Positions 12,901-25,800 of a stretch of 64,000 bases of DNA are shown here, in pieces. Below the pieces are notes generated by a model that worked only from the letters and a program-made list of their open reading frames with translations, was not told the DNA's origin and did not search any database. The number at the start of each line of letters is the position of its first letter. Position 1 is the stretch's first letter. A program made the position numbers and the translations under genes. The stretch is from Harmothoe impar (lineage: Eukaryota; Annelida; Polychaeta; Phyllodocida; Polynoidae), in contig OX381710.1 of the NCBI GenBank assembly GCA_947462335.1, forward strand, positions 34,161,204 to 34,225,203, written 5' to 3'.

Positions 12901-13694
12901 TGAATGGGTCCCAAGAGCTACTTGAATGGTCCACAGAGCTTGTGTCTTTATCCATCTCACACCACAGAATAACCTGGATCCAAGGCTGTTTAGCTGTTGC
13001 TATGCTTGTTGATAATGAACCTCAGGACCATGGAAATATGTGAGAAAAACAATAATAACAGTCATTGCTAGGCAACCAGCTGTGTTAGCAACAAACCACT
13101 TGAGCCATTGAATTCCTTGGGTCCAGTTTAAAGGGGTAGGTATAATAATAAACAACCTTAGGACCATGGAAATATGTGTTGCTAGGCAGATAAACAGTTA
13201 GAATAGCTGTTGCTAAGCAACCCGCTGTCTTAGAAACAAACCGATAGTACCATTGAATTCCTTGGCTCCAATTAAGGGGGGGTAGGCATGGTTATAATCA
13301 GCCTCAGGACAATGGAAAACTGTGTTGCTAGGCAGATAAACAATTAGAACAGTTGTTGCTAAGCAACCAGCTATATTAACAACAAACCAATAGAATCATT
13401 GAATTCCTTGGGTCCAAATTAGGGGGGGTAGGCAGTGTTTTAAAAGTATTCTAAGCCATATTTAGGTCATGGGAGATGGAATTCTGATATTTTGGCGGCC
13501 ATCTTGGATTTTGGCGGCCATCTTGGATTCCTCGCAACCTTTTCTTTAACAGTCACCATATCTGAAAAGCCCATGATCAGAGCTTTCCAGTGATATATAG
13601 TGACCTTTAGTCTTTTTTGGTGATGGGTGTTCGGCTAATCAGCCTTGAATGCTGCAGCACTAATATGCCTATCCCAATATCCAAGCCCGATCCG

Positions 13695-14962
13695 TCACGG
13701 TGGTGGAACACGGACGTAGCCTGACGGACGTTTGTATTCCGTTGCTAGGCGACGCCTGGACAGGTACTCGGCCTTTTTCTGCATCCTGAATTTACGGTCC
13801 AGGACTACTTTTAGGGTGACGAGGAGGGATACAATGAGAGTGATGAGGCAGATGCTCAGCACCCAGAGGAGCCAGTTGACGAGCGTGTAGCGGACAGGCG
13901 ACCACTGGTAACACGTCACTGAAATAAAGAATACAACTTAAGGAACTGAAATGATCAATATAGAATTTTCCCCAAAGTCTAGATTATTATTTAAATTCGA
14001 GATTTTTTATAGGCCCGCATCACTAGTAGTATATGACATATACGCATTTACCAAAAGGGGCGGTTCAAGCAATTTGGGGAAGGAGAGGCGTGATAATTAT
14101 ACTGTCATGCCATGTAGAGGGCTGCATTCATGCATGGTGATGACAAAGTGCAAAGTACATTAAAACACTATGCAGCCCTTAAAAAGGTTTAACTATAACA
14201 CGGAAGTACATACATATAAAGTTAAAGGGAACTCCAACTTGAAAAGTCTTCAGTTTACGGACCAAATTACCAGGATACTGGGATATGATTGAACTTGAAA
14301 AGATTGTTTCTGGCACTGCCTGGGACTCGGTTGTGCACTTCAATACAGGAGTGTAATCGGAATGGCGGATGGAAAGGAGTCAATCCCAGCGTCCTTCGAG
14401 TCTGAGCATTATTATATCAAATAGTATCGGTACAAATTACTACTACAATGTTGTACTTGCGATGCATGTATGGTTGGCCAGATGGGAGCTCATGATAAAA
14501 TATAAGCGCCAAAGCAGAAATGCATTCATGTGCTAGTACCGTAAGCCAATTGATGTCCGATCACACCACATATATGCCACCTAGGGACAAGTAGTAGAAC
14601 TACTCTCAGCGTATAATCAGAGAGCAATAATAACTAGTATACGCTTATCCTCCTTGGTCTTTGGTATAATCTAGCTCGGCCGATGCTACACTCATTTCTC
14701 CAAATGCATTGATTATCAACATTCAGGGGTGCATCAACACCACAGAAGGGCCTATGTAAAGTATATCACGCACTGTGTTGTTACATTTGGTTTATATTTG
14801 CATCCATTCAATATAAAAGTGTCTCGAGGTAAGTGTATAATGTTTTACTTTTAGTCAATAATTGGTGTACTTACAAGTATATGCGACGAGGTCCTCTGGT
14901 CCCAGACCCAGCAGCTTTTCTGTATTTGTTGTGTTGGTAACCCTTCCTGTACAGTTCTCCAT
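13695..14962 (-). CDS. Small single-pass membrane protein, two exons
   Basis: Model: exon 1 14962-14875, exon 2 13918-13695, 103 aa. The start (GCGACCATGG) has a strong Kozak context. The donor reads ACTT|GTAAGT, the acceptor TTTATTTCAG|TG, and the phase-1 junction is compatible. The predicted protein has an N-terminal segment without signal peptide but with two N-glycosylation sequons (N3, N10), one hydrophobic helix at about residues 42-65 (WLLWVLSICLITLIVSLL), then a basic tail (RKFRMQKK, SRRR) ending RVPPP. The positive-inside rule predicts N-out, C-in. I do not recognise the family; function unknown. The stop is 28 bp from the end of the 4-kb fold-back, so the 3' UTR must run into that element. 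I found no AATAAA there by eye. More exons upstream cannot be excluded. Confidence 0.55.
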
Positions 14963-16742
14963 GGTCGCTATGGAACCCAGCTACTAGTATCATGAGGATG
15001 CTTATAACAGTGTTTCGTATTATAAACCAGTTTTTAGTTATGTGTCTATGAAACTCTGGTCTATTTCGATTGATCCATAAGATATATAATTTTGTGAAAT
15101 CCTAACATTATAATCCATATCTGGGATAACGCTGGAGTTAAGACTTTTATATAGACAAATGCCTAGATAATGAGTCAGCCTTCAGTGAAGCTGGAGGTTA
15201 TAAGACCCATCAGGAAGAACCTCTCTTACTTGTTCCCTTTGACCAATGTCCATGACACTCCATGGCAGGTTGTATAGGTGACGTCTCCCCAGGGTTGGCT
15301 CCTTATACCAGGGGTGCCTCCAGGTGTGGGGCCGGGCACGGAGCAGTTCACAGAGAGCAGCTCACACCATACTGCAGCAGTCAGGTGTCATATCAGCGCT
15401 AAATGAGCAGCTTGTCTCTGCTCAAGTGGTCTGCCAACAATCTCCTGGTGATAATTAATTAACCATTTAAAGGGGGCATGGTGATTTAATGCTTTATACC
15501 ATGTTCCGTAATTATACATAAATGCAGCCCTGCCGCGTCTACTTGCTACACCTGCATTTATATATCATTCTGACCCTGCGGGGTTGTTGCTATACAAATG
15601 TGCCGACATACATGCATGATGCATGATTGCAACATTGGCCAGTTACTCACCGACAAAGGCCACATAACTCTTTAAAACACTATGCGGCCCTTAAAGGTGC
15701 AAATAAGCAGCTTGCCGGTGGTCAAGTAGGCAGGTCAACACTATCCAGGCAATAATTAGATTAGGCAGGTAGGGAAATGTGGATACTATGTAGAGCCAAC
15801 CGATGGTTGTTCGGTCAGTCTGGTATAACATGCACGTGATTGTTCGATGACTGAAGGAGTTACACGTAAATTCAAGTTTCTATGTTCAATAGATAGGGAC
15901 CGCGCGTATTTTAATTGTATCATAGAATAAGGAACCTCATCGGGGGACAAAAATGCTGTCCACGCAGTCAGGATGGCGCGCTACACAGGGCGACCAGTTA
16001 CTGCTGAGAGCAGGACATAACACTCCTTATCAGGTACAGAGATATAGTTAACACTTGTAATTACGCACCTCTTTGACAAGGATGCTAATCATCATTTAAG
16101 GGTCGCTTAAATGTGTTATGTCATTTGACGCCATAATTCATGAATGCAGTCTTGGGTAGTCACTAGGGCTGCATTCATCCTTCAGGAGTTTTATCACCCC
16201 ACGCCCCCCCCCCCCCCTACACTGAAAACCCAGAGGCAGCATCTTAGTCATTATGACGACCTAGGTTGTCATAATGAATAATGGCAGGTGCTCTAGAGAA
16301 TGGTATATGTATGTAGTCTCTAATTAGTTAACCTCTTAATGAGAGGCACCACTTTCACATGTTTGGTGTTCTCTTAATTGAACTAAGTAGTATTACTTAT
16401 TATAAATAAATTGCCAATGGGTGAGAATGATGGCCACAAAGGTGTAGAGACCACTGTACTCCCTGTCACCAGTTTATGGCTTATAGTGATAAAGTAATGC
16501 AGATATTCAGAATAGGTGGCAAGTCTGTGCCATGCATATTTAATGAGTTATATTGTAGCATATTGGACCTACTGCAGGATAGTGTTTTCTGGTTGTTCGA
16601 GACGAATTTTGTCTTGGTGGTTTTAGCACCTGTTGGCACTATTAGCCTACATCAATGTGCTTTTAAAAAGAATTCTATCCATCCCTGAGAATATCATTTG
16701 AAAAACAAAACACAACATGAAACAATTATCCAAACAACTTAT
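14963..16742. other. Intergenic, upstream of the small membrane-protein gene and downstream of homeobox gene A
   Basis: No supported gene. It holds AGGGC-GCAT family motifs (about 15665-15705 and 16163) and a C-run at about 16205. The proximal few hundred bases should include the promoter of the small membrane-protein gene; I see no clear TATA box in a sensible position. Confidence 0.4.
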
Positions 16743-16748
16743 TTTATT
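16743..16748 (-). terminator. Candidate poly(A) signal of homeobox gene A
   Basis: AATAAA on the minus strand within GTACAATAAAAT, about 1.5 kb past the stop codon of gene A. The same GTACAATAAAA context occurs about 1.5 kb past the stop of gene C, which supports both. Confidence 0.4.
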
Positions 16749-17306
16749 GTACCATTTAAGAGATTCGCATTTTCCTTCTATGACAGATTGTTTTTAAGCC
16801 ATAATACACCTACCGGGGTATCACTTATTTTGAATATCTAAAACCCCTGGGTATGTTTGTTTCTTCATTATAATACTGGTACAACAATAATCTAGAATAA
16901 TACTGTATCGTCTCCTACCGCTAAGTTATTGAGACGATTCTTACAATAATGTATTTGGGTAACAAGATGGTGGGATGGTTTCCTAAAGGTGTATTTCTCC
17001 GGACACAGTCATATTGGTTTTTACCTGACATGTGAAAATGCACATAAAGATATGAAGCACTGTAAACAAAGATTAAGTCCCGGGATTAACTATGGTAGGG
17101 CTTTATAGGACCGGACTAATTTATGATCTATATGATAGGTATACGTCTATATAATGCTATAGCTTTTATGTAACACTGAAAAGTGTTTCTGACCTATGAC
17201 TAAGTAGAATTAAGATATGATATGAGATCATACATATATGTATAATGTACCATTAACCTATAATAACTATGCTAACCTTGACAGGAAAGGAACATAAAAC
17301 CTTGTC

Positions 17307-17369
17307 GGTATGATGCACCAAAGCAGCGCTGCAGAGTGACTCTCCTTCACTGCATTGGTGCATCATACC
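17307..17369. other. Long hairpin, possible miRNA-like precursor
   Basis: GGTATGATGCACCAA (17307-17321) pairs perfectly with TTGGTGCATCATACC (about 17355-17369). Allowing one mismatch the stem extends to about 20 bp, around a loop of roughly 22 nt. It lies in the presumed 3' UTR of gene A and could be a short palindromic repeat, an RNA structure or a miRNA hairpin. Only the inverted repeat is directly seen. Confidence 0.4.
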
Positions 17370-18245
17370 AAGGCGTTGGGAGTGTATCATCCCTGTACGT
17401 TGACATGATGGATGGATGCAGATCTGGCGAGTTACTCGAGCTGTACTCATGGGACATGGCCACCAGTGTAATGCTGCACTAAAGATCTATGCCATCATTA
17501 AGCTTAAGAAAATACAATAGTACCATATTAAAGTTGATATTGCAATGTGACCTTGGTTTAATAAAGTGAACAAATGAATGTATATAACACCCTGAGAATA
17601 TAATATGCTATACTAAGAACAAACAATTAAAAAGGGAAAAATACAAGATTATACACTGATAAACATGGAACATATCATGTGGTATGAATAGCCCTCTGGT
17701 TCTGGCGGAACCAAGACAAGCCAAAATAAACATATAAAACATAAACATGTTTGGATATAAAGATTAAAGTCAATCGACCCTTTATCAACGCGAAACACCA
17801 AAAGCTGCCAATACTAGTTCTTAGCTGGCATTTTCATATCACCTCGCCCCCTTTCACTGAGATCCCCTTACGATACAATATTGGCCCTATCTACCAGTAG
17901 TAGCTATTAACATTTCAACTGTCTTATCAATTACATCAACTACGTGACAAGCGTTGTCCACTTCCCCTTGTCAAGCTGTAGGAAGTGGCAGTGAAGGTGG
18001 TCCAATCGATACCTGAGAGTTCCTCATACGTATGAGCATGGGTGTAGCAGGCATATATACATACATATATATACATGTATACATACTTATACTTTGGGGC
18101 ATTTTAAGTCATAGCCTAAAACTCCATGTAAAGTATGGGAGTTTGGTGGTCGCTACCCAATTACAGTCAGACTGTGGGTGCATGGAGTGTGGGCGAGCTG
18201 CTCAGGGCCATATATGTACCAAGGCACTGCTGAGTCGGGACAGTG

Positions 18246-21200
18246 TTAGTTTAGAACATCTACGTCTTCTGTGTAGTCACGGGTGACGATGTACGGCAAG
18301 CTGTTTGTGATGTCTGCTAGGGCTGCTAATACTGAGTCCTGCCCTGTACCAGACACACCTGTAGCACAGCTGTGGGTGCTGGAGGAGGGCACCGGAGCTG
18401 TTAAGGCTGACTCCTCCTGTGTACCAGACACACCTGTAGAATAGTTACTGGAGGAGGGCACCGTACTGAGTGTACCTGCGGCAAACACCCACTGCTGATC
18501 AGGACTTAAGGTGGCCGTTGTCTCCAGGGTTTGCCATGGAGTAGAGGTGGCCATGGGGTGGTCAATAACCGATAACCCTGTCACCTGGGTGGTACTTTGG
18601 GCTGCTCCAGGGTCTGTGGCTGATGGAGATGTACCCGGAGGAAATACCGGGATGGGGATGGACGTACCCAGGGCGATGTCCAAAGCCCTGGGGTGTTGGG
18701 GCAGCCGTTTGAACTGTGCCTTGAACGCCTTCTTGGTGGTCGACACCTGCTCTGTGGACAGGCCGCGCAGCACCAGCCTCCGCATGTACTGGAAGAACTC
18801 CTGAAAGGTTGTAATATGGAGAAAATGAAAAAGAATGTATAAACATGGCATGACATAAAGTTATCATGAACCAGGGAAATATCTGGTCATACGTCTTAGG
18901 GAGCCATTTTAAGTAAGGGAATTGGATATGATGATGGCCCATGTTTATTACAAGACAGCCGCTTATTAATGATCCCATGTAAGTTATTAGTGAATTCTCC
19001 TTTACCCCCGCCGCTATTACAAAATGCTTCCTTTAAGATCCCATTTTATTGTTTATAAGGGAGATTTCTGAAGAATCAGGTGCATTGTAGCAATGGTCTA
19101 GGTAATTCGATCAGAATAGACAATTACCTTGACAACTTCAGGGTAAATCCCCAAGTTTATCCCCAGGTCGTAGTGGCGTCTCCAGCCTACGTAAGGATTT
19201 GCATTAAATGCTACCAGCAAGGCCCTCTCCTGGTGTGGGGTAAGGAACCACTTGAACGACCCCCTCTTCCTGCCCCTCCTTAAGGTGGGACGCCTCCCTG
19301 GAGGACTCTCCAGGTGCTGCTCAGGAGAGGAGGAGTTGGCAGGTGGAGACTCAGGGCTGTTGTGCACATCCTCCTGTGATGGGGATCCTCCTGTAGTGTC
19401 TGAAGATGATGGAGGTGTCCAAATTGGTGCTGGAAAAATATTAAAATCGATAAGAGTAAAAAGGCAATGCAGTAAAACGTGGTTAGCCTATAACAAACTT
19501 GGTTGTATCTTCATATGGCAAAACTTTTTGTTTCTTATTTTCAATGATCGCACATTTTGGTCAGGCCCTTTTCTATCCTTTCTATAACATCCAAACTGTT
19601 ATTGATAGTATTCCTCATACCCCACAGAGTACTAGATGTTTCACCATATTTAACTTACCGAATTGGGGACTCAATGCCTCAGGACTACCATCAGTAGTGT
19701 CCAGCACCGACGCGCCCCCTGGGTGATAGGGGGAGAAGGAGAGGTCGACTGGAGGCGGAGTTGAGTGTTGCTGAGATGAGTGTTGAGTGCAGGAGGTCTC
19801 AGGGTAGGGGTGCCCTGGGCGCCGTGGTGGGGGTGTGTTGTAGGACCGGGCAGGTGAGAGGTCTTCTGTCGTGTAGTTGTCTGAATGGTCAACAGCGTAA
19901 AATAGGTTTAATAGGATCGTTGAACTTTGGCGATTTTAGAGCGTCTACTCATACGGCACCTGGCGACAGAAACTGAAACTATACCGAAAGGAATGATGTA
20001 AGTAACAACGCTATAGGCAACAGATACGTTTTGTTAGAGGTAGCATGGCCAAAACAAAAAGGGCTAATTTTTTAAGGACTTCTTCAGCATCATGACGTGA
20101 GCCAATTAGGGATAAGAATAAATGCGATTTGCAGCATACTTGTACTTATAATTAATTTTCCTACGCCACTGCACCCTATTATTTTGGCCCGACCCTAATT
20201 TTTTTTTGGAGAGTTTATCTTGGTGTCTAGTACTTAATGACCCACTGAGCATTTAGATGTATTACCTGTATTGGATAGGAGGGAAGGGATGCCACATTGT
20301 TGTGTCCTATTCTGTCTGTAGCAGATAATCGGAACATTTGGAACATGATAACTGCTTAATTAGCCTATTTGATTGGTTGTTACATGGATATTAGTGACAA
20401 TCAGCGTGGGAATTGGTAATGGGGCACCTCTTCTTTTTTTAAAAATCCGACCTACCTACCCTTACTGGAACACAAGTTGCTGTTTTTTGTTTGGCCTAAT
20501 AAGACCGATTAAGACACACAACGACGGGACTGTCTTCCCCTCTTATCTCACAACCGTAATTTGATATATATATATATATATATACATATAAACCTGCTTA
20601 CGTCAGCCTGTCTGACCGTGTTATAGAAATACATGTCTTGTTTGACCTAAATGTGTAGAGTGTAAAACGTAGAAAAGGAATAAAGTGCTCATGGCATTTC
20701 TACGTTTTACATTTCCAACAAATACGTGTACACAGGATCGTTCACACTTGTTATCACACAAGGAATCGGGTGAGGGAGGGGGGGGGGGGTAGTGATGAAC
20801 CATGACCTGTGTTTTACATTTTTATAGGAGACAATACATTGTATCTTGTGGGGAAGGTGATGAAAAATAAAGAGACAGGCGCTTGGGTTCTTCTTCTTGC
20901 TTTTCACTCTGGTCCCGAAGGGACCGGCAGGCGTATATCGCCGCGAAGGCTACACCAAGCGCTTGGCTATGTATTGCATGGCCTCGAAAGGATGGGGCGG
21001 CAAAATGAATAGAAACAAAACTCACCTGGTGGCTGTAGCTGCTGGGTACTGGAGGATACGGCACAGGGGGCCGGGGTGTACCCCCCGGGGTGGTACCAGG
21101 GGGGCGTGAGCTGCTCCTCCACGGTCAGCGCAGGTCGTCTGGACACGGCCTCCTCCAGGGTCGTCCTGCGGTCCATCAGGTATGGGTAAGGTGGGTAGTA

Positions 21201-21980
21201 AGGGGTGGATGATGGCTCCTCCAGGGTGGCCCACCTAGTCCCACTGCTCCTTCTGGGGACAGTCGGCTGTGTGGGTGCGAATGGGTCCTCCATGGACAAG
21301 ATCGGCCTCTGATTACTGGTGTTCAACAGGTGTGGGTAGGGCAGCGAGTAGGGGGCAGTCCCCGGCGGCTTAATGCCCTCCTCCTCCAGGGTTGTCGGGG
21401 TGCTGGCTCCTCCAGTACTGCTGCTGGAGACATGTGATTGGGAGGGAGACCAATCCATGGGGGCCTCCCTCGGGACCTCTCCCATATCTAGCTGCGAGGT
21501 GAACATGAGCTCCTCCATGGTGGATGGGCTGGCGGTGGGTCCTCCAGCACTGCTACTTGGGACAGGTGAGGGTTGCCCCTGCACCCACGACAATGCCCGC
21601 CCGCTTGAGTAGCACGGGGTGCTGTCCCGGGATAGTCGGAACTGCCTCCAGGGGCTGTTGTCAGTAGGGGTGGAGGTGTCCGGGCTGGTACCAACACCTG
21701 GAGGCCTGCTGGAGGGGCACCGGGGCGTGGAGGGCCCCACCCCGGGGTACAAGGGCACAGCATGATGCAGCCCTGGAGGAGAGGGCACCACCGGGGGTGG
21801 ACCTCGCGGCCTTGGTGCCTCGCTATGTCCAAGCCGCCAACCAGCACTGTCCTCCTGCACATGTGATAAGAACCTTGGTCCTGCCGCTTCTCCAGGGCCC
21901 TCCGCCTCCAGGGGAGAGTCCTCCTGGCGAGGGGAGATGCCCACAGAACTGGCTCTCCCAGTAGTCATGGAGAAATCCAT
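18246..21980 (-). CDS. Homeobox gene A, divergent homeodomain, four coding exons
   Basis: Model: 21980-21026, 19880-19659, 19429-19128, 18800-18246; 677 aa. Introns 1 and 2 are phase 1 and intron 3 phase 0. Donors: CAG|GTGAGT, CG|GTAAGT, AAG|GTAATT; acceptors all end in CAG. Exon 1 (318 codons, from MDFSMTTG) is Pro/Ser-rich with two tandem degenerate blocks of the TLEE..PY..PYP.L type. A basic stretch (RRGRKRG) precedes the homeodomain, which is split exactly between residues 46 and 47. Conserved core: L16, F20, Y25, L34, L38, V45, F49, Q50, R53. Position 48 is F (normally W) and position 51 is Y (normally the base-contacting N). The rest is Ser/Thr/Pro-rich with a repeated (S/A)TGVSGT motif and an acidic end. 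It is probably a nuclear transcription regulator with altered or lost sequence-specific DNA binding. Paralogue of C and E. Confidence 0.72.
20565..20588. repeat. (TA)n microsatellite
   Basis: A run of about ten TA units in the first intron of homeobox gene A. Confidence 0.8.
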
Positions 21981-21999
21981 TTGTATATAGATGCCTTGG

Positions 22000-22334
22000 T
22001 ACTGATGTAGATCCCTTTAGTTAGAGTGAGAGTTAAACTGTCTTCTGCTAATGAGTTGCTAATTGCCGTGCGCCCGGTGCTGTACGGTGCGTGCCGTATC
22101 GTGTTGTGGTGGTGAGTGGGTCCGTGAGTAGGTGTGGAGTGGCTCGTGAGTCAATGAGCTGTGACCATCGATTACTCACCAAGTGGCTTAAGTACCCGTT
22201 TACACCTGGAGGGGCGGGGCCCGGGGAAGGGGCGGGGTGGAGGGTGTCACGTGTTGGGGTTGGTAGAGATGTGTGTGTGGGGGGGGGGGGGGGGGGGGCC
22301 CGGCCCCCGCACTTCCCCCCCCCCCCCATTTATA
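22000..22334 (-). promoter_or_regulatory. Presumed promoter and 5' UTR region of homeobox gene A
   Basis: This lies immediately upstream of the gene A start codon, which sits in CTATATACAAATGG. It contains TAAT-type motifs (CTAATGAG, GCTAATTG) and a long G-run/C-run pair at about 22279-22327. No confident TATA box or initiator was identified; the assignment is by position. Confidence 0.3.
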
Positions 22335-22856
22335 CACCATCAGCGTTCTGAAAACGCGGATAAAGGGGTCATATTTTGTCCATAAACGCGGATCTGTGTT
22401 TTCCAGAAAAAGGGGCAATTTCTGGGAGCAAATTCTGCGTTTTCCAGAAAAAAGGGCAGTTTTTTAAACAAAAATGGTCAGAATACAAATTTTGAGCGAA
22501 CAGAGGCCACTAATTTCTAATTATGATTGCACCCCATAGGGTTACATCAGGGATACAATGAAAAGTAATAGTTAAACAAACACAGGATATGAATGAGAGG
22601 GGGTGGCGGACTCGCATCCTCCTGAAACAAGGATTATTCAGTACTGGTGCTCTGATACCATACCCCCTTCCCCCACCCCCTTCTCTGTTATGCATCTCCC
22701 CTTAATCTTAGCCTATGCATCATCAGCGTTTCCCTTAAAAAGGGGTCATTTTTGGGGGCATAAAATCCGCGTTTTTACTGGGAAAAGGGTACCTATTTCA
22801 CTCAGAAATCCGTGGAAAGGGGGTACTTTTGAATTTCCAGAACGCTGATGGTGTCA
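22335..22856. mobile_element. ~520-bp MITE with ACACCATCAGCGTTCTG ends
   Basis: Inverted ends ACACCATCAGCGTTCTG (22335 on) and CAGAACGCTGATGGTGT (to 22856) match over about 19 bp with one mismatch. The interior repeats AACGCGGATAAAGGGG and TTTTCCAGAAAAAGGGG motifs in both orientations. Non-coding. Confidence 0.6.
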
Positions 22857-25800
22857 GGACAGATATGGAGTGCGGGGGCCGGGGTGGGGGGGGGGGGGGT
22901 TAAGATGGTGTGTGTGTGGGGGGGGGGGGGGGTTCTTGGGTTGTCACATGAGGCAAGCAGACTTCGGACAAAAACCCGTGACACTCTCCTCACAGCAGGA
23001 GGGAAGTTTTCCTACCCCCCCACCCCCTACCCCTTCCACCCTAAACATTCCTACTGAGCAGCCTTATCTCGACTGACTGCCTGTTCTCTGGCCGAGCTGT
23101 ACCGGCCCAGCCCCCTATCAGTGATCGAAGCGATATGGCCAGACACCAGAGCCGACCTTATCAGCCAAACATCTCATTTAACACGACTTTCACGTGTGAC
23201 AAACGGGAATATATATATGGTTCTGCCTCAGCCCCCATTCTTCGTCATCGCTAATAACAGCCTTTGAGTGAGGTGACCTTTCGCACATCAGGGTTTATGT
23301 GATGTCATTTTGAAAAAGAATTCTGTTAAAGATCAGAGACGCAAAAGAAGGCCAGAAAATTATTTACATGCTTTTTAACTAGTTTTTTTAACAGATGGGA
23401 ATACACCTACCGGCATCAGCAGTTCAGTCCATGTTACTGAAAACAAACTTTTTTATATACTTGGTCCTTTGAGGAATTTTCTCACGCCTGCGCCGAGGCA
23501 CTTGGATATCAATTAATTAAAGGTGTTTGCTTTTTTCTCGGAGGTCACGTTTATCCCCGGGATTGATACAACGTATGGTTTCCGAGGATTGTCGCATTGA
23601 ATCCAAAATTATGCCGGATCCTTTTTACTTTAAATAATGTAAATAGGCTATCAAGTTTTGGAGTTTTTTTTCATTTTTTAAATATCGTTCTTCATATATA
23701 TAGAGAAAAAGACATTTTTTGGAAAAAAAAGAAGAAAAAGACAGAACATGTCAAATCCAGGCTTCTGGATAATATTTCCTTTCACATTAAAAAGTCACTA
23801 ACTTTAATTCCTTTTTACTGTAATATATTAATGTGTTGAGGGGAATGGAACTGATCTTTTATTTCTCTCGCGTTAAGACAGGAAAAGGTGTAATACTACC
23901 ATTGTAGCCATCATTTGAAGATCTTTTTTTCGTTTTTGACGAAACGTTTACCAAACTTAGATTTAATATGGTAGGATCTATGAAATCAGAATTACAGAGG
24001 TCAGGCCTTCGTTACATAATCTCAGTATGATGACCCGTGGTATCCAGGGTCTCATTTATTCAGTGGGCACGCTTCACCGAGCCTCCTGCCCCGCACTCTA
24101 TGTACATATATCTACCTGCCCGACGCCTTATAACCTAGGCCAAACAAAAAAAATTAACGGTGTTCCGGTAACATGGCCAAAAAAAATAGGGTTGGTCGGT
24201 CGATTTTTTCATTTTTGTTTTTATGATTACTTTTTATGATTATGAGGTGAGCTGGAAGGCTATTTAGTTAAGCCATTATCAGTATCTGTTTTTTCATACA
24301 AAGGATTCCCACCCTTCTAGTATTTCAAATGATAACAATCGGATACATAGCTGAAGGTCATTAGGTTCGTCTTGGTGATACCCCGGCGATACCCTGCAGT
24401 AGGGAAAATTTAAAAAGAGGAATTTAAAACGATTAGGGTCTGGCCAAATGATAGGGTCGGTCGGATTAACACAACTGTTTTTTCTTTGGCCCTATACCAC
24501 TGCCCCACATAGTATACCCTACCAAGTGGATCATCCCCTTATCATTGACACTATCTCAGATCGACAACCCCCTGTCCAACCGATGTACTGATGCAGTAGC
24601 TGTTGTGTAAGGGGTGATAGCTAGGACGCTAGGTGATGGGGACCCTGGAGTAGGGCCTATGCACCCCTCCCGGTGTAGGCCTGGCGCGTCACCTACCCCG
24701 TGACGTCCCGGGATGACGTCACATATAGCCATATACGTCATACCGGCACCAGGGGCTCCTGTCTATGGATGTCTTATGACACCATATGATGGGGTGAGAC
24801 GGCCCGGCATGACACCCTAGGTGACACTGACGTCACGGCTTCTTCTCTACACTGACTGTACAGTTAATTCACCCCCGCCCCTCCCACTCTCTTACCCGCC
24901 CGGCCTACCAAACACCCTGAGCAATTCATGATACTCACCAGCGCTGCATTCATGCATCATGTCGACCATGCGCACGAAGTCATAACGATAAAGGACAAAG
25001 TACACATTTAAGCATCATGCGGCCCTTAAATGTGTAATGCCCGTGATTGGCCAGGGTCCACTATGATGCCAAAATATGTTAATTTTCCAATGAAACGCGG
25101 GGGTCTAGCAAAACGGGGCCACCTACACTTTTTTTTTATCTGATGTATTTTTTTTCAAATTTCATTCTGGGTCATTTTTACTATTTTTAGGGAATCCAGG
25201 AAAAGAAATATTTCCCATACATTTTATGTTTTGAAAATACATCCGAGCTGCTGACCCTAACTTTTCTATTAAACCATGTTATTGAGAACTACCAACCCAT
25301 GTCTCTTGGCCTAATTACAATTATGGTACATGTGTATATTGCCTCAAACTGGAACTGTAGGATCAAATAAAGGCCTGGCCCAGGGTATGTTCAGGAAGTA
25401 CCTCGCTAATCCCCCCCCCCCACCCACGACGCTACTGTTCTCAGGACGGGGGTGAGGGGGGGGGGGGGGGGGGGCAGCCATGCCAAGCGTCCGCACAAGC
25501 CTCGGCCTTCTTCTCTCGCCGGGAGTGGGGTGACAATTTATATGACGTCATCAGGCGTTAGATTGGACGATCTACTACTAAACTGCCATGCTGCCCCCCC
25601 CCCCCCCGGGAACGAGCCTTTACCTCCTGCCAGATCCAAATCCATTACAAGGGTAAATTCGCGTGGCGTGGGTGACGGGCTGGGGGGATGGGGGCTCGGG
25701 AGGCAGAGTGTGGCTTCACCCCTTATCACTGACACCATCACAGTGTACCTGCCAACACAAACCTGATAACCCTGGAGCTAACTTACTCCCGTGAAATATT

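Larger units (their letters stand above)
9691..13667. mobile_element. ~4-kb fold-back element with ~780-bp inverted arms
   Basis: The outer ends GTGCTGCAGCATT (from about 9693) and AATGCTGCAGCAC (to about 13665) are inverted and each abuts TA, a possible target duplication. The arms, roughly 9693-10473 and 12890-13665, are close inverted copies. Reading inward they hold two tandem CCAAGATGGCCGCC units, three tandem ~146-bp units containing CCAAGGAATTCAAT and TTGCTTAGCAACA, then GGATAAAGACACAAGCTC. The interior is a 21-bp minisatellite with a nested MITE. No transposase was seen, so it is a non-autonomous fold-back. Its right end lies 28 bp from the stop codon of the neighbouring membrane-protein gene. 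Confidence 0.75.

Noticed and set aside
10782..12955. Several 60-230 codon ORFs on both strands as candidate repeat-protein genes
   Set aside because: They are made by a stop-free 21-bp minisatellite that is open in opposite strands at once; no splice, start or domain evidence distinguishes one frame.
22048..23076. Short Gly/Pro-rich ORFs on both strands
   Set aside because: Generated by G-runs and C-runs; no splice or homology support.
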